From the NCBI GenBank assembly GCA_937896235.1, contig CALBMX010000033.1:124001-188000 (forward strand): a stretch of 64,000 bases of DNA. The letters are read 5' to 3'. Positions within the stretch are counted from its first letter, which is position 1; the number at the start of each line of letters is the position of its first letter. Origin of the DNA: an uncultured bacterium. GTDB taxonomy: Bacteria; Planctomycetota; UBA1135; GCA-002686595. A model generated the notes under the pieces. The model saw only the letters and a program-made list of their open reading frames with translations. It was not told the DNA's origin and ran no database searches. The position numbers and the translations under genes were made by a program. Shown piece by piece: positions 27,507 through 36,477 of the stretch.

Positions 27507-28015
27507 CCCTCTTCCAGGCACCCGAGAACGGGCCCGCCCGAAGATTCCCCTCCGGTGACTTTGACAGCGCGAAGCGCGGGGTGGGTAAGTTGGTCGTCCG
27601 GCGACTCACCCCGAAAAGGGTGCTGGTTTCGCTCGGAGGGAGGGCTGGAATCCTTGGTGTGATTGGAACCGACTTGGCGCCCCTTCCCCCCGCCGGAAGA
27701 GGCGCCTTCCTTAGCACGCCACGAGTGGAGTGAGGGGAAGACTGGATCACTTGCCTAACGCCCCCGTGCAAGGCGCTAGAGTCCCCCAACTCCCTCATCC
27801 CCACTCAAAGCCCAGCAGACGCCCGCAGGCGTCTTGTCGTCGCAAAGGGCCGTGAAGGGGGGGCGGTTTCGCGCCCTTCCCCCTCAAGAGCTCACCGTAG
27901 CCACGACGGTCGATTCCCTGTCGCGTCTGCGACGACAAGTCCGCCGAGTGCCGCCAAGGTCACGGGGGCCCCAAGAGCCCTTTTGCCTAGTGAGTCGGGC
28001 GGCTGGTGTGGACGC
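27507..28015. other. 509-base noncoding gap between convergent genes, rich in inverted repeats
   Basis: No convincing gene is present; the open frames here are short and lack start signals. GC-rich stem-loops stand out: GGCGCC-c-CTTCC / GGAAG-a-GGCGCC at 27676-27706, AGACGCC / GGCGTCT at 27817-27834, and a GGGCG / CGCCC-type hairpin at about 27853-27880. A 12-bp arm pair at 27833-27844 and 27928-27939 encloses the last of these. Some of these probably end transcription of the flanking convergent genes, but none has a U-tract. Confidence 0.55.
27833..27939. ncRNA. Candidate structured noncoding RNA (junction-like fold)
   Basis: CTTGTCGTCGCA (27833-27844) is perfectly complementary to TGCGACGACAAG (27928-27939), giving a 12-bp closing stem 83 bases apart. 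Inside lie a strong G-run/C-run hairpin (about 27853-27880) and a perfect 5-bp stem ACCGT/ACGGT with a 7-base loop (27894-27910). The arrangement resembles a three-way junction. The strand cannot be decided because both directions fold. No known RNA family was recognised, and GC-rich sequence can produce such pairings by chance. Confidence 0.3.
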
Positions 28016-29701
28016 CTAAAGGACGTCGTCGATGAACTTGAGCCAGTTTTCCTCGAACTCAGCCTCGTCAACCAAGCCCCAGGAGGCGGCCATCGCCTTG
28101 TCCCAGATTTGTTGCTTTACCGCTGGACCGAGGTAATCCCAAGGGCTTGCGATACGCTTCTCGATCTCGATGATGGTCTTTGGGGAGGGCTCCTTGCCGC
28201 CTTCCTCTTCTTCTAGCGACTTCTCGGACGTAGCAACGATCTCGGCGTAGGCTGCGGCATACCCATCATTCAAGGACTTCATGTAGTTCGGAAGGATCTC
28301 GGCGTACTCCTTTTTCCACATCTTCCCTTTGACCTTGCCGCGAGTACCCTCGCGAAGAAAACGAATCAGAGAAAACGATTGGGCGTAACAAGAGACGTTG
28401 GATGGACCTTGGCTCTGCCATGTGCGGTGGTCATAGCGGATATGCTCGGAGAGGGGCTTGATCGTACCCGCCTTGAACATCTCCTTGATGATCGGGATAC
28501 GCGCAAGACCACCCTTCATATCCTCATTGGGAACGAGCTTCTTGCCCCTCATATCCCAAGCCCCGTAGTAGTCTCCATGCCCCTCGTCAAACCAGCGGTG
28601 CGCTTCCGAGCGGTTGAACAGGAAGTGGCAATACTGGTGGAAACCCTCGTGGGTCATGACCGACAAGGTCATATCTCTGCCACCATCGCCGAAGTACAAG
28701 ACGAGCTCCTCAGATCTCGGATTAAAGAAGCCCGCGACCCCTGCGCCGGTTTGCCCATAGGTGTTGAACTCCTCTTGTGTCGCACAGAGGCGAATCACAG
28801 AGACCGAAGTGATCGGTTGAGCGGGCGGAAAGTCCTCCTCATACAGTCGGCGCGAGGCCTCGATGCGCTGGATCACCTCGTCAATGTCGCCCTTGTCCTT
28901 CTTCTCGACGTTTGTCTTGATGAGGTACTGCTTTGTCTTTGTCTCGACCAAACGCCAACCCGGAGTCTGCTCTACATCGTGAGTGTGGAACTCAAGTAGC
29001 TCCTCATAGCTACTTTCCGAATTGACATCATCCAACTCAACCCCGTCTGCGCCCATTTTCATCTCGCGAAAAGTCTTCATGGACTTAACCACGACGGACT
29101 CCCAAGTCTTCCTGTTCTTTTTGTCCGCGGGGTAATCCCACGCGCAGATAATTTTGAAGTCACTCATGTTGAACGAGAAGACGTCAACAATAATCGGAAG
29201 CGGCCCGGCATTCGTACGCTGGCTAGTTTCGATTTCGAAACGATCGCAATCCATCCCCTTGTAAAGCTTGGGCGTAGAAGCCTCAGCTTTTTCGAGGTTG
29301 ATCTCTCCAAGGTTCCCGAACAGTGCGTTGACGACATCTTCGACACTTCGCGGCCCGCGATCGTCCATGATCTCTTCGCCCTCTTCACCGGTCTCCGCCG
29401 CGCGAGGATCGAGACGAACCACCGTACAGCTCGGCGTGTACATGATCCGGTCGCCGCTCTCGAGCTTGACTTGAACGCTCTTCTCTACGGAGAACTGCCC
29501 GATCACGCCAAGGGACTTCATGCGATCATTCGAAGGCACGTCCGTCATGTCGGCGAGAGGCTTAAACTCAACTCCACTCGCGGGAAAACTTCGGCGACTG
29601 CTCGCAACTTTTTGTGCGCCGGAGTCTGGTGCAAAGGCAATAAGCGCGGCTAGGCACAGAACGAGAGAAACCAGCGAAGACGGAATGCGGAGCGTGACCA
29701 T
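28016..29701 (-). CDS. DUF1570-type zinc metallopeptidase-like protein, exported
   Basis: 561 residues with an N-terminal signal peptide (cleavage near DSGAQ). The C-terminal half carries a gluzincin-like zinc site: HEGFH at residues 351-355 and a downstream WFDEGHGDYYG with E373 as the probable third ligand, as in the DUF1570/peptidase MA-like families common in Planctomycetota. The middle (about 100-215) reads like a small alpha/beta domain, and 245-345 includes a Lys/Glu-rich linker. It likely acts in the periplasm on unknown proteins. The gene is convergent with the GNAT gene, and 126 bases separate its start from the stop of ychF. Confidence 0.8.
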   Translation of the reverse strand: MVTLRIPSSLVSLVLCLAALIAFAPDSGAQKVASSRRSFPASGVEFKPLADMTDVPSNDRMKSLGVIGQFSVEKSVQVKLESGDRIMYTPSCTVVRLDPRAAETGEEGEEIMDDRGPRSVEDVVNALFGNLGEINLEKAEASTPKLYKGMDCDRFEIETSQRTNAGPLPIIVDVFSFNMSDFKIICAWDYPADKKNRKTWESVVVKSMKTFREMKMGADGVELDDVNSESSYEELLEFHTHDVEQTPGWRLVETKTKQYLIKTNVEKKDKGDIDEVIQRIEASRRLYEEDFPPAQPITSVSVIRLCATQEEFNTYGQTGAGVAGFFNPRSEELVLYFGDGGRDMTLSVMTHEGFHQYCHFLFNRSEAHRWFDEGHGDYYGAWDMRGKKLVPNEDMKGGLARIPIIKEMFKAGTIKPLSEHIRYDHRTWQSQGPSNVSCYAQSFSLIRFLREGTRGKVKGKMWKKEYAEILPNYMKSLNDGYAAAYAEIVATSEKSLEEEEGGKEPSPKTIIEIEKRIASPWDYLGPAVKQQIWDKAMAASWGLVDEAEFEENWLKFIDDVL

Positions 29702-29827
29702 GGAGCGTACAAATATTGGTTTAGGATGGTTGCCTCAGCTTAGCATACGCTACCCGCCCCCGATTCATGGGGTCAAGTCCGTATCAAAACGTACTGCGAA
29801 CACACGGTGACGCAGAAAGCGGGCTCC

Positions 29828-30922
29828 CTATTTGTTAAATAGGAAGTGAACGACGTCCCCATCCTGCATAACGTAAGCCTTGCCTTCTACGCGAAGACGG
29901 CCGGCAGCCCGAATGGCAGGCTCGTTCTTGTACTCTTCCAAGTCGGCGACCGAGTAACACTCGGCGCGGATGAAGCCCGCCTCAAAATCCGTGTGGATTA
30001 CACCGGCAGCCTTCGGAGCAGTGTCTCCGGCGTGGATGGTCCACGCACGGATCTCCATCGGCCCGGCCGTGAAATACGTCTGGAGACCAAGTAGGTGATA
30101 CGCCTGGTGCGCAAGTCGCTCCAGACCCGGCTCCGTAATGCCAAGCTCCGCCTGAAACTCAGCGCGGTCCGCAGGGTCCATCCCTGCAAGCTCGCCCTCG
30201 ATGTCGCCGCTGAGAGCAACAAAGTCGCATCCATTTTCGGCGGCGTACTTAGCGACGATTTGAGGGAGCTCCCCTTTGCCTTCGAGGTCATCATCCGCCA
30301 CGTTGGCAACGAAGAGAACAGGTTTGATCGTAATCAAAAAGAGTGGCCGCAACATGGCGAGCTCTTCGACCTTCCACGCGACTGCGCGCAAGCTCTTGCC
30401 CGACTCGACCAGCTCGAGTGCCCGGACGAAAACTTCCTTTTGCGCGAGGGAGTCCTTGTCGCCCGCGCGAGCCTTTTTGTTAACGCGTTCGATATTGCGT
30501 GTCAGGGTCTCGGCGTCTGCCATGCCCAGCTCAAGCTCGATGACCTCGATGTCTGAAATCGGGTCAACGCGGCCGGCGACGTGAATAATGTCAGGGTCTT
30601 CAAAGCAGCGGACCACGTGCAGGATCGCGTCCGTCTCTTTGATCGTGCCTAGGAACTTATTGCCAAGCCCCTCACCCGATGCGGCACCCGCAACGAGACC
30701 TGCGATGTCAACGATCTTCAGCGAAGCCGGGATGACCTTCTTGCTTTCGATGTGTCCACGAATCTGCTCGAGGCGCGGATCGGGAACGTCCACGATCCCG
30801 ATGTTGGGTTCGATTGTGCAGAAGGGGTAGTTAGCGCTCTCGGCGCCAGCTGCAGTAATCGCGTTGAAGATCGTCGACTTACCGACGTTGGGTAGGCCCA
30901 CAATGCCACAGGCAACAGCCAT
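29828..30922 (-). CDS. ychF: Redox-regulated ribosome-associated ATPase YchF (EngD/Ola1 family)
   Basis: 364 residues, the same length as the E. coli protein. The P-loop GLPNVGKST is at residues 8-16, followed by the YPFCTIEPNIGIVDVPD segment unique to YchF. The noncanonical NxxE-type specificity region (LFVANVADDDL) suggests ATP rather than GTP use, as known for the family. The C-terminal TGS domain ends VMQDGDVVHFLFNK. YchF binds ribosomes and affects stress responses. It stands as a single gene. A short perfect stem, CCTATTT/AAATAGG, spans its stop codon but has no U-tract. Confidence 0.97.
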   Translation of the reverse strand: MAVACGIVGLPNVGKSTIFNAITAAGAESANYPFCTIEPNIGIVDVPDPRLEQIRGHIESKKVIPASLKIVDIAGLVAGAASGEGLGNKFLGTIKETDAILHVVRCFEDPDIIHVAGRVDPISDIEVIELELGMADAETLTRNIERVNKKARAGDKDSLAQKEVFVRALELVESGKSLRAVAWKVEELAMLRPLFLITIKPVLFVANVADDDLEGKGELPQIVAKYAAENGCDFVALSGDIEGELAGMDPADRAEFQAELGITEPGLERLAHQAYHLLGLQTYFTAGPMEIRAWTIHAGDTAPKAAGVIHTDFEAGFIRAECYSVADLEEYKNEPAIRAAGRLRVEGKAYVMQDGDVVHFLFNK

Positions 30923-31089
30923 GATTCAGTTCGGGAACGGGAAACGCACTAGGTGCGCGAGGGGCGGATATCAAATATTGGGTGAGCAGGATACTCGAAT
31001 GAGGGTCCGGCGAATAGATGGGCTCGCCGAACCGACCGACCAAAATGGGATTGCAACACCGAGCCGTTTTCGGGTTTCACAAGAAAAGA

Positions 31090-31115
31090 GAGGCCCGAAC
31101 CGCGCAAGCGGCCTC
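31090..31115 (-). terminator. Likely intrinsic terminator downstream of ridA
   Basis: GAGGCC at 31090-31095 pairs with GGCCTC at 31110-31115, with an alternative inner CCGC-GCAA-GCGG hairpin. On the minus strand the stem is followed by a pyrimidine-rich TCTCTTTTCTT stretch. It lies about 95 bases after the ridA stop, so it probably ends the coaD-ridA transcript. Confidence 0.42.
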
Positions 31116-31207
31116 CCAGCCTCTGAGTTGAACACGGGGCCCCCCCCGAGAAGACGAGGCCGAAGTTAGCGTAATCGTGGAGGTCTTTTCGCGGACCCAA
31201 CACGTGT

Positions 31208-31594
31208 CTACCCCACGACAGCAATCGCATCGATTTCGACGAGCGCGTCTTTGGGCAGGCGGGCCGCCTCTATACAAGCCCTCGCGGGAGGGGCCTCACC
31301 GGGAAAGTGCCTTGCATAGATCTCATTGACGACCGCGAACTCGCCCAAGTCCTTTAGAAACACCGTGCAGCGGACCACCGACCGCGGAGTGGCCCCCGCA
31401 GCGGCTAAGACGGCAAAGAGGTTCTTGAAGACCTGCTCGGTCTGGTCGCTGACGTTGTCCCCCACCATTTCGCCCGTTGCGGGGTCCAGGGCGATTTGAC
31501 CAGAGGTAAAGACAAGTCCTGCTGCGACGACCGCTTGGCTGTAGGGTCCGATAGCGGCGGGCGCGTTGGAAGTGGAGATCGTTTGTGTAGACAT
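31208..31594 (-). CDS. ridA: RidA family enamine/imine deaminase
   Basis: 128 residues, the usual RidA length. Landmarks are NAPAAIGPYSQAVVAAG at the N-terminus, FTSGQIALDPATGEMVG, the QTEQVFKNLFAVLAAAG helix, and the C-terminal RACIEAARLPKDALVEIDAIA with the conserved arginine that binds the substrate carboxylate. RidA hydrolyses reactive 2-aminoacrylate and related imines released by PLP enzymes, protecting the cell. The gene lies 17 bases downstream of coaD and is probably co-transcribed. The family is well conserved and no altered catalytic residue was seen. Confidence 0.94.
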   Translation of the reverse strand: MSTQTISTSNAPAAIGPYSQAVVAAGLVFTSGQIALDPATGEMVGDNVSDQTEQVFKNLFAVLAAAGATPRSVVRCTVFLKDLGEFAVVNEIYARHFPGEAPPARACIEAARLPKDALVEIDAIAVVG

Positions 31595-31611
31595 GGGGTA
31601 GGTGGGTGCGA

Positions 31612-32106
31612 CTAGAGGGCGGCGAGGGCGGCCAAGACGTTGGGGGGGACAAGGGCGGACACATCGCCGCCCATGGATGCAATCTGCCGGACGAGGGTAC
31701 TCGAGAGGTGGCTAACGGCCGGGGATGCCCCCAAGTAGAGCGTGTCCAGCTCCGCTTCCATGGTGCGGTTCGTAGCCGCCATCTGCGCCTCGTACTCAAA
31801 GTCCGCGCCGCTGCGCAAGCCGCGCAGGACGACCCCGGCACCGTGCTCTCGGCAGCCGTCGACCAGAAGTCCTTCAAGTTTCACGATGCGCAGACGGTCC
31901 TGCCCGGGGAGGTCCGCGGTCAGGCCTCGCAAAAGCTCGCAGCGCTCATCGGGGCTAAACATCCCGACCTTCTTGGGATGCGCGCCAACGGCCAAGGTGA
32001 CCGTTTGGAAGAGATGGAGCGCACGCGCGATCAGATCCGCGTGTCCGAGTGTCGGCGGATCGAAGGAGCCCGGAAAGATGGCGTGTTGTGGATCGAGTGC
32101 AGTCAC
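31612..32106 (-). CDS. coaD: Phosphopantetheine adenylyltransferase
   Basis: 164 residues, typical length. The start is GTG at 32106. The nucleotidyltransferase motif FPGSFDPPTLGHADLI contains the T-x-GH catalytic site, VVLRGLRSGADFEYEAQMA is the 4'-phosphopantetheine-binding region, and HLSSTLVRQIA is the second ATP-binding motif. The enzyme makes dephospho-CoA from 4'-phosphopantetheine and ATP in coenzyme A synthesis. It is the first gene of a two-gene unit with ridA and is divergent from comEC, with 87 bases between the two assumed starts. Confidence 0.96.
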   Translation of the reverse strand: MTALDPQHAIFPGSFDPPTLGHADLIARALHLFQTVTLAVGAHPKKVGMFSPDERCELLRGLTADLPGQDRLRIVKLEGLLVDGCREHGAGVVLRGLRSGADFEYEAQMAATNRTMEAELDTLYLGASPAVSHLSSTLVRQIASMGGDVSALVPPNVLAALAAL

Positions 32107-32193
32107 GTGAGCTGTCCTAGATAGAGTCGCGAAAAATCGAAGAGACTTAGGCGCACGATTGTAACCAGCGACCGCCCCGAGCGTCTGCTTGGC

Positions 32194-34752
32194 ATGGCCC
32201 CTTGGCCGAGAACTATGGTGGACATTTGCGAGTTAGGCCCTGAGGGCGGAGAAAACTTTAGGCGCGGGGGTGTTCGCAGAGTGCGTCCCGGCGTCCCACA
32301 GGGTGGCGAAGAGCTCCCGCCGGACATCGAGCAGCAGCTGTTCGATCGGCGACCGATGCTGGCCTTCGCGGTGGCGCTCGCCTGTGGAGACCTCTGTGCG
32401 TCCGCCCCATGGGCTGGCGGAGTCGTGATTCTAGGGGTCGTCACCCTGACTTCCCTAGGTGGGTCGCGGTGGCGCGGCGTGCTGCTGGTGCCGCTATTGT
32501 GCGCGCTTGTTTTGTCGTTTGCCCGTGGTGTTGCAGCACTGGATTCCACCAACGTAGCGGTGCCGGCGCGGGTCACCGATCTCGACCCTCGAGCGGCGGG
32601 GCGCCTGCAACCGGAGATTGGGATTTGGGAGGACGGTTCAGGCCCCTCGATAAGTGGTATGGCTAGATGGAGGCTCTCCCTGCCACAGCCTCTTGATTCC
32701 AACGGAGTCGCCGATTGGGATTTACCGCCGCCCAAGCTCGCGAACCCGGGGGAGGCGGTAGCGCTTTTACCCGGCGATGGGCCCCTCCTGCGAGCCGAGG
32801 GGCCCGTGCCTGGCTCCTGGGCGAAACATGGGGTCCTGGGAAGCGTACGTGTCATGCCCGACTCGCTCCAGAGGCTCGCACCGGCACCCCGCTCCCCCCT
32901 TCAGTATTTGCTAGGTAACCTCGACCTGGGTCGCCCTCGAAAGGCGCTCATAGCGCGCGCGAACACGTTGGATGCAGGCCTTCCACGCGGTCTTTTGGCT
33001 GCACTTCTCTTTGGCTCGAAAACGGGGGTCGACCCAGCGGCCAAAGACCTCTTTACGCGAACCGGGACGCGCCACCTTCTTGCGATTAGCGGCCTTCATG
33101 TTGGCCTCATCTCCGTCTTCCTCATTCTGCCGATTGCACGTGGACTCTCCTTTTTTCTCTCTCGTCTCCTTGGGGCAAACCGAAATCGCAACGGACTCAG
33201 CGCACCGATTGGAATCGTCCTCGTCCTCATTTTTGTCCCCTTGGCCGGTGCGGCTCCACCCGTGCTGCGCGCCTGCGCAGCGCTCATACTCGCGCTGGCC
33301 GCACCTCACTTCGGGCCACTTGGTAGGCGCCCCGACTCCCTCAACCTCTGGGGGTTCGCCCTTGTCATAGAGAATCTCGCCCGGCCCGCCGCGATGACTG
33401 ACCTCTCTGTTCGGCTCTCCTATATGGCCACCCTAGGCCTGATCCTCACCCTGGGGGCACTCGCCAGCCGGCTCCCCGGTGCGCGAACTCCCGTGCAACT
33501 CCGCATCGGAACACCCTCTTGGTCTAGGCTAATCTGGAGTCGCCTCCTGCGCACGCTGCGCTTCGCCTTGGCGGCCAGCCTAGCCGCCGTTTGGATCACC
33601 TTGCCAGAGACGTGGTCCACCTTTGGCGAGGTCGCTCCTATCGGTATCCTGATCACTCCACTTGCCGTTCCTCTGATCGCGTGGATTCTGACGCTAGCGT
33701 GGTCCATCCTCTTACTAGCACCCGTCCTCAATGCGCTTTTCAGCGAGCTCGCCGAACACCTCATTGACCTTCTGGTAGCACCTGCCGGAGAGGCCCTCGG
33801 AAGACTACTCGCTTTCGCCGACAACCTTCCAGGGACGCCCGTGGTCCTGCCACCTAGACCCGGAGTCGCGATCGCCCTTGCCGTTGGGTTCGGCATCCTT
33901 GCGCTGATCAGACGGAGGCGCTGGGCAAAAAGTGGGACGCTCCGGAATGCCTGCCCCCTGGCCCTCGCCGCCAGTGTCCTTGGGGCTGCACTTCTACTGC
34001 CCTGGTCGGCGGCTCCGGCAAGCGCCGAAGTTGTCATCGCCAATGTTGGTCACGGTACAGCTGGGCTCGTACGCCTGCCCTCGGGTGCCATCTGGATCTT
34101 TGATGGTGGTTCAAGGGATCGGTTGCGAACGGCAACAGAAGCCCTTCTGCCCCAGCTCGCTAAATGGGAGGGCCCCCGGCCTCATTACATCCTCTCCCAC
34201 AATGATATGGACCATCGATCCGCTCTGCCGCGCTTGATCGAAAAGCATCCACCGCGCTCCTGGACGGGGCACTTGCCGCCGGAGATCGCCGCGAGACTCC
34301 CTTCCGATTGCGCCATTCGCGATACGGGAATGGGGAGGCTAAATCTAGCCTCTGAGCCCAGTGCGCGTTTGTACTTGGTGAGGGGCAGCGAAGTCCATGG
34401 CAACGAGGGCTCGCGCACCCTAGTTCTCGAAACAGAGAGGTGGCACTTCCTACTCTGGGGAGATGCGGAGCAGGAGGGCTTGGCGGGAATACTTCCGCTC
34501 CTGCCGCAGCGGACTTCCATGGGAATGCAAACGATTTTGCTTCTACCCCACCACGGCTCGGAGACTGCACTTTTGGGCCGCCTCCTCCAACAGACCTTAC
34601 CCATACAGATTTGGGTAAGCGGCTCTAGCCGGGCCCAGCTCGCTCCTGAGATTGAAAGATTGGGCTTTGCGCTCCGCGCGACCTACAAAGAGGGCCCCCT
34701 AAGCTGGTCTTCTTTGGAAAATCCATGCAACCCGCCCCTTGAACTCCCCTAG
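32194..34752 (+). CDS. comEC: ComEC/Rec2 family DNA uptake channel protein
   Basis: 852 residues from the first ATG. A hydrophobic N-terminus, an OB-like soluble region, the Competence domain (LLAALLFGSKTGVD, RTGTRHLLAISGLHVGLIS, LAGAAPPVLRACAALILAL) and a C-terminal metallo-beta-lactamase-like domain are all present in the normal order. The last shows ANVGHGTAGLV, FDGGSRD, SHNDMDHRS, LLWGDAE and LLPHHGSE, matching the nuclease-like site of full-length ComEC. It would transport single-stranded DNA across the inner membrane. The start is doubtful: residues 1-54 are not typical, and the ATG at 32356 (MLAFAVALACGD) begins the first membrane helix. Other competence genes are not in this window. 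Confidence 0.88.
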   Translation: MAPWPRTMVDICELGPEGGENFRRGGVRRVRPGVPQGGEELPPDIEQQLFDRRPMLAFAVALACGDLCASAPWAGGVVILGVVTLTSLGGSRWRGVLLVPLLCALVLSFARGVAALDSTNVAVPARVTDLDPRAAGRLQPEIGIWEDGSGPSISGMARWRLSLPQPLDSNGVADWDLPPPKLANPGEAVALLPGDGPLLRAEGPVPGSWAKHGVLGSVRVMPDSLQRLAPAPRSPLQYLLGNLDLGRPRKALIARANTLDAGLPRGLLAALLFGSKTGVDPAAKDLFTRTGTRHLLAISGLHVGLISVFLILPIARGLSFFLSRLLGANRNRNGLSAPIGIVLVLIFVPLAGAAPPVLRACAALILALAAPHFGPLGRRPDSLNLWGFALVIENLARPAAMTDLSVRLSYMATLGLILTLGALASRLPGARTPVQLRIGTPSWSRLIWSRLLRTLRFALAASLAAVWITLPETWSTFGEVAPIGILITPLAVPLIAWILTLAWSILLLAPVLNALFSELAEHLIDLLVAPAGEALGRLLAFADNLPGTPVVLPPRPGVAIALAVGFGILALIRRRRWAKSGTLRNACPLALAASVLGAALLLPWSAAPASAEVVIANVGHGTAGLVRLPSGAIWIFDGGSRDRLRTATEALLPQLAKWEGPRPHYILSHNDMDHRSALPRLIEKHPPRSWTGHLPPEIAARLPSDCAIRDTGMGRLNLASEPSARLYLVRGSEVHGNEGSRTLVLETERWHFLLWGDAEQEGLAGILPLLPQRTSMGMQTILLLPHHGSETALLGRLLQQTLPIQIWVSGSSRAQLAPEIERLGFALRATYKEGPLSWSSLENPCNPPLELP

Positions 34753-34984
34753 CAGTTCATCCAGGACCACCTTAACAGCCCGCACGTTTTTGCCACTTCC
34801 TTGGACTCAACTCCCATGACATCATCGGACTCGTTCGCACCGCGCCCCCTCCTCAACGACGGCGACCTTTTTATCCCTTCGGATCCAAAGGGACAGACAC
34901 CACCACCCATTAGCCACGCCCACCCACAACGAGCTGCACTCTCCAGCTCCGCGTCGTGAGCAAGGCCCTAATCCCAACTTTCCC

Positions 34985-36271
34985 ATGAAGCCATCCAAGC
35001 GTCGTACCCAACTCGCCCTCATCCTTATGGGGATTTTTGTGGCCTCCACGGGTGCGAGTGCAGACGGTCCCCCCAAAAAACAAGAGTCGCCGACCAAAGA
35101 CGGGGCCATGGAGGAGGCCGAAGAGGACGACCTCGAAACAAACCTCGAGCGTATCCTCTACATGAGCTGGGGCACTCCTCTTCGAACACGGGCAAAACAG
35201 GTCGATGGCCAGTGGCAAATACTCCAGGGGAAGGAGTGGACAGCTCTCCGCGCGGGATCGATCGACCACCAGGTTCCCGTGCGCGATATCCTCCGCGAAG
35301 CGCGGATTCGCGAGCGCGGCCTCAAGATGGCTCTCGCGGATGATCGCGCCGACCAGGCGATGTGGCTGATTGAGCGCGCTCTTTACACCGAGGCGCTGGA
35401 GCACCTTGAGTTCTGCCTTCGCAAGGACCCCGATCACGGTCCGACACTGACGATCATCGATACCGGCTTGCTTCCGATGAACACGCCTCCGCTAGGTGCC
35501 TCCGAGGAGACGGCACCGGAAGAGCTGGCGGACGCCCTCCGGCCATGGTTCAACTCCACTGCATTCATGCGGCGTGCATCGAGAGAGATCGCCGTCCGCG
35601 ATTTCATCGCGGGTGTCTCAAAGATTGATGGCGACTCCCTCCGAGCGGTCCTTCGCGACGAGCTGTCACACAGATCTTCCGGTCGCAGGGAGCTCGCGGT
35701 GCTCATCCTACACCGCTCTCAGCTCCAGATCGAAGAGCAGACCACCGTAGAGAACCTAATCAAGGTCGCCATCCTCGATGGAACCAAGGAGGTGCGCGAG
35801 GAGTGCGCGCGCACCCTTCGCGACCTCCAGGAAGAGGCCCTTACGCAGCCATTCCTTAGAGCGCTTCAATCTTCCTCGCCTGCTGTCCGCACCAATGCGG
35901 CAGGCGCTCTGGGTACGCTAGGCTTCATGAATGCAGCGGCTCCCCTTGTAAGTGCGATGGCGGCGACTGCCGGAACGGGTGGCTCTTATCGCCCCCCCGC
36001 CAGCCACATATTTGTTGGCAAGCAAATCGCATACATCCAAGACTTCGATGTCGAGGTCGCCCAAAACTCGTCCATTGCAAAACCAAACGTCAACGTCCTT
36101 GTCGAGGGTGCCGTCCTTGACGTCCGAGTTCTGTCCGTTCGCCAAGAGGCCCTCCGAGTTCACGAACGGTCCGCAATTCGTGGCGCCCTAAAGGGCCTTT
36201 TGGGTGAGGACTTCCGATACGACGCGGCCAAATGGGAGAAGTGGATGACGGAGCACCCCGCCCCGGAATAG
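34985..36271 (+). CDS. Exported HEAT-repeat-like hypothetical protein
   Basis: 428 residues with an N-terminal signal peptide (LALILMGIFVASTGASA), then a charged Lys/Glu segment. Residues about 85-330 are mostly helical with repeats such as RRELAVLILHRSQ, VREECARTLRDLQEEA and SPAVRTNAAGALGTLGFMNA, which look like HEAT/armadillo repeats. A region rich in beta strand follows (FVGKQIAYIQDFDVEVAQ), and the end is helical again. A protein-binding scaffold in the periplasm is the simplest reading; no enzyme motif is visible. It lies 232 bases downstream of comEC. That gap holds a 47-codon open frame (34816-34959) without a ribosome-binding site, which I do not accept as a gene. Confidence 0.75.
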   Translation: MKPSKRRTQLALILMGIFVASTGASADGPPKKQESPTKDGAMEEAEEDDLETNLERILYMSWGTPLRTRAKQVDGQWQILQGKEWTALRAGSIDHQVPVRDILREARIRERGLKMALADDRADQAMWLIERALYTEALEHLEFCLRKDPDHGPTLTIIDTGLLPMNTPPLGASEETAPEELADALRPWFNSTAFMRRASREIAVRDFIAGVSKIDGDSLRAVLRDELSHRSSGRRELAVLILHRSQLQIEEQTTVENLIKVAILDGTKEVREECARTLRDLQEEALTQPFLRALQSSSPAVRTNAAGALGTLGFMNAAAPLVSAMAATAGTGGSYRPPASHIFVGKQIAYIQDFDVEVAQNSSIAKPNVNVLVEGAVLDVRVLSVRQEALRVHERSAIRGALKGLLGEDFRYDAAKWEKWMTEHPAPE

Positions 36272-36477
36272 CCCAAAGACTCTCAAGCAACCGAAGTTCT
36301 ACTAGCAGCCAGTTGCTAAATAGCTGTCTCCAGAGGTGTGGCCACTGCTCGTCTTGTAGGGCCGCAGGTGCACCCCGCACTTGAAGCTGCACAAATGGTC
36401 TCCCATCGCACAAGACGGCTTGAGAGCTTGAGCTTGGAGAGGTGGTGCTCAGCGAGCAGCTAGGGCGAAAGGCCGGT

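Noticed and set aside
27834-28019. A 61-codon frame in the gap before the DUF1570 gene
   Set aside because: No start signal, no coding pattern, and it overlaps strong inverted repeats.
34816-34959. A 47-codon plus-strand frame between comEC and the HEAT-like gene
   Set aside because: No ribosome-binding site, Pro/Ser-rich composition, and no sign of a promoter; probably chance.
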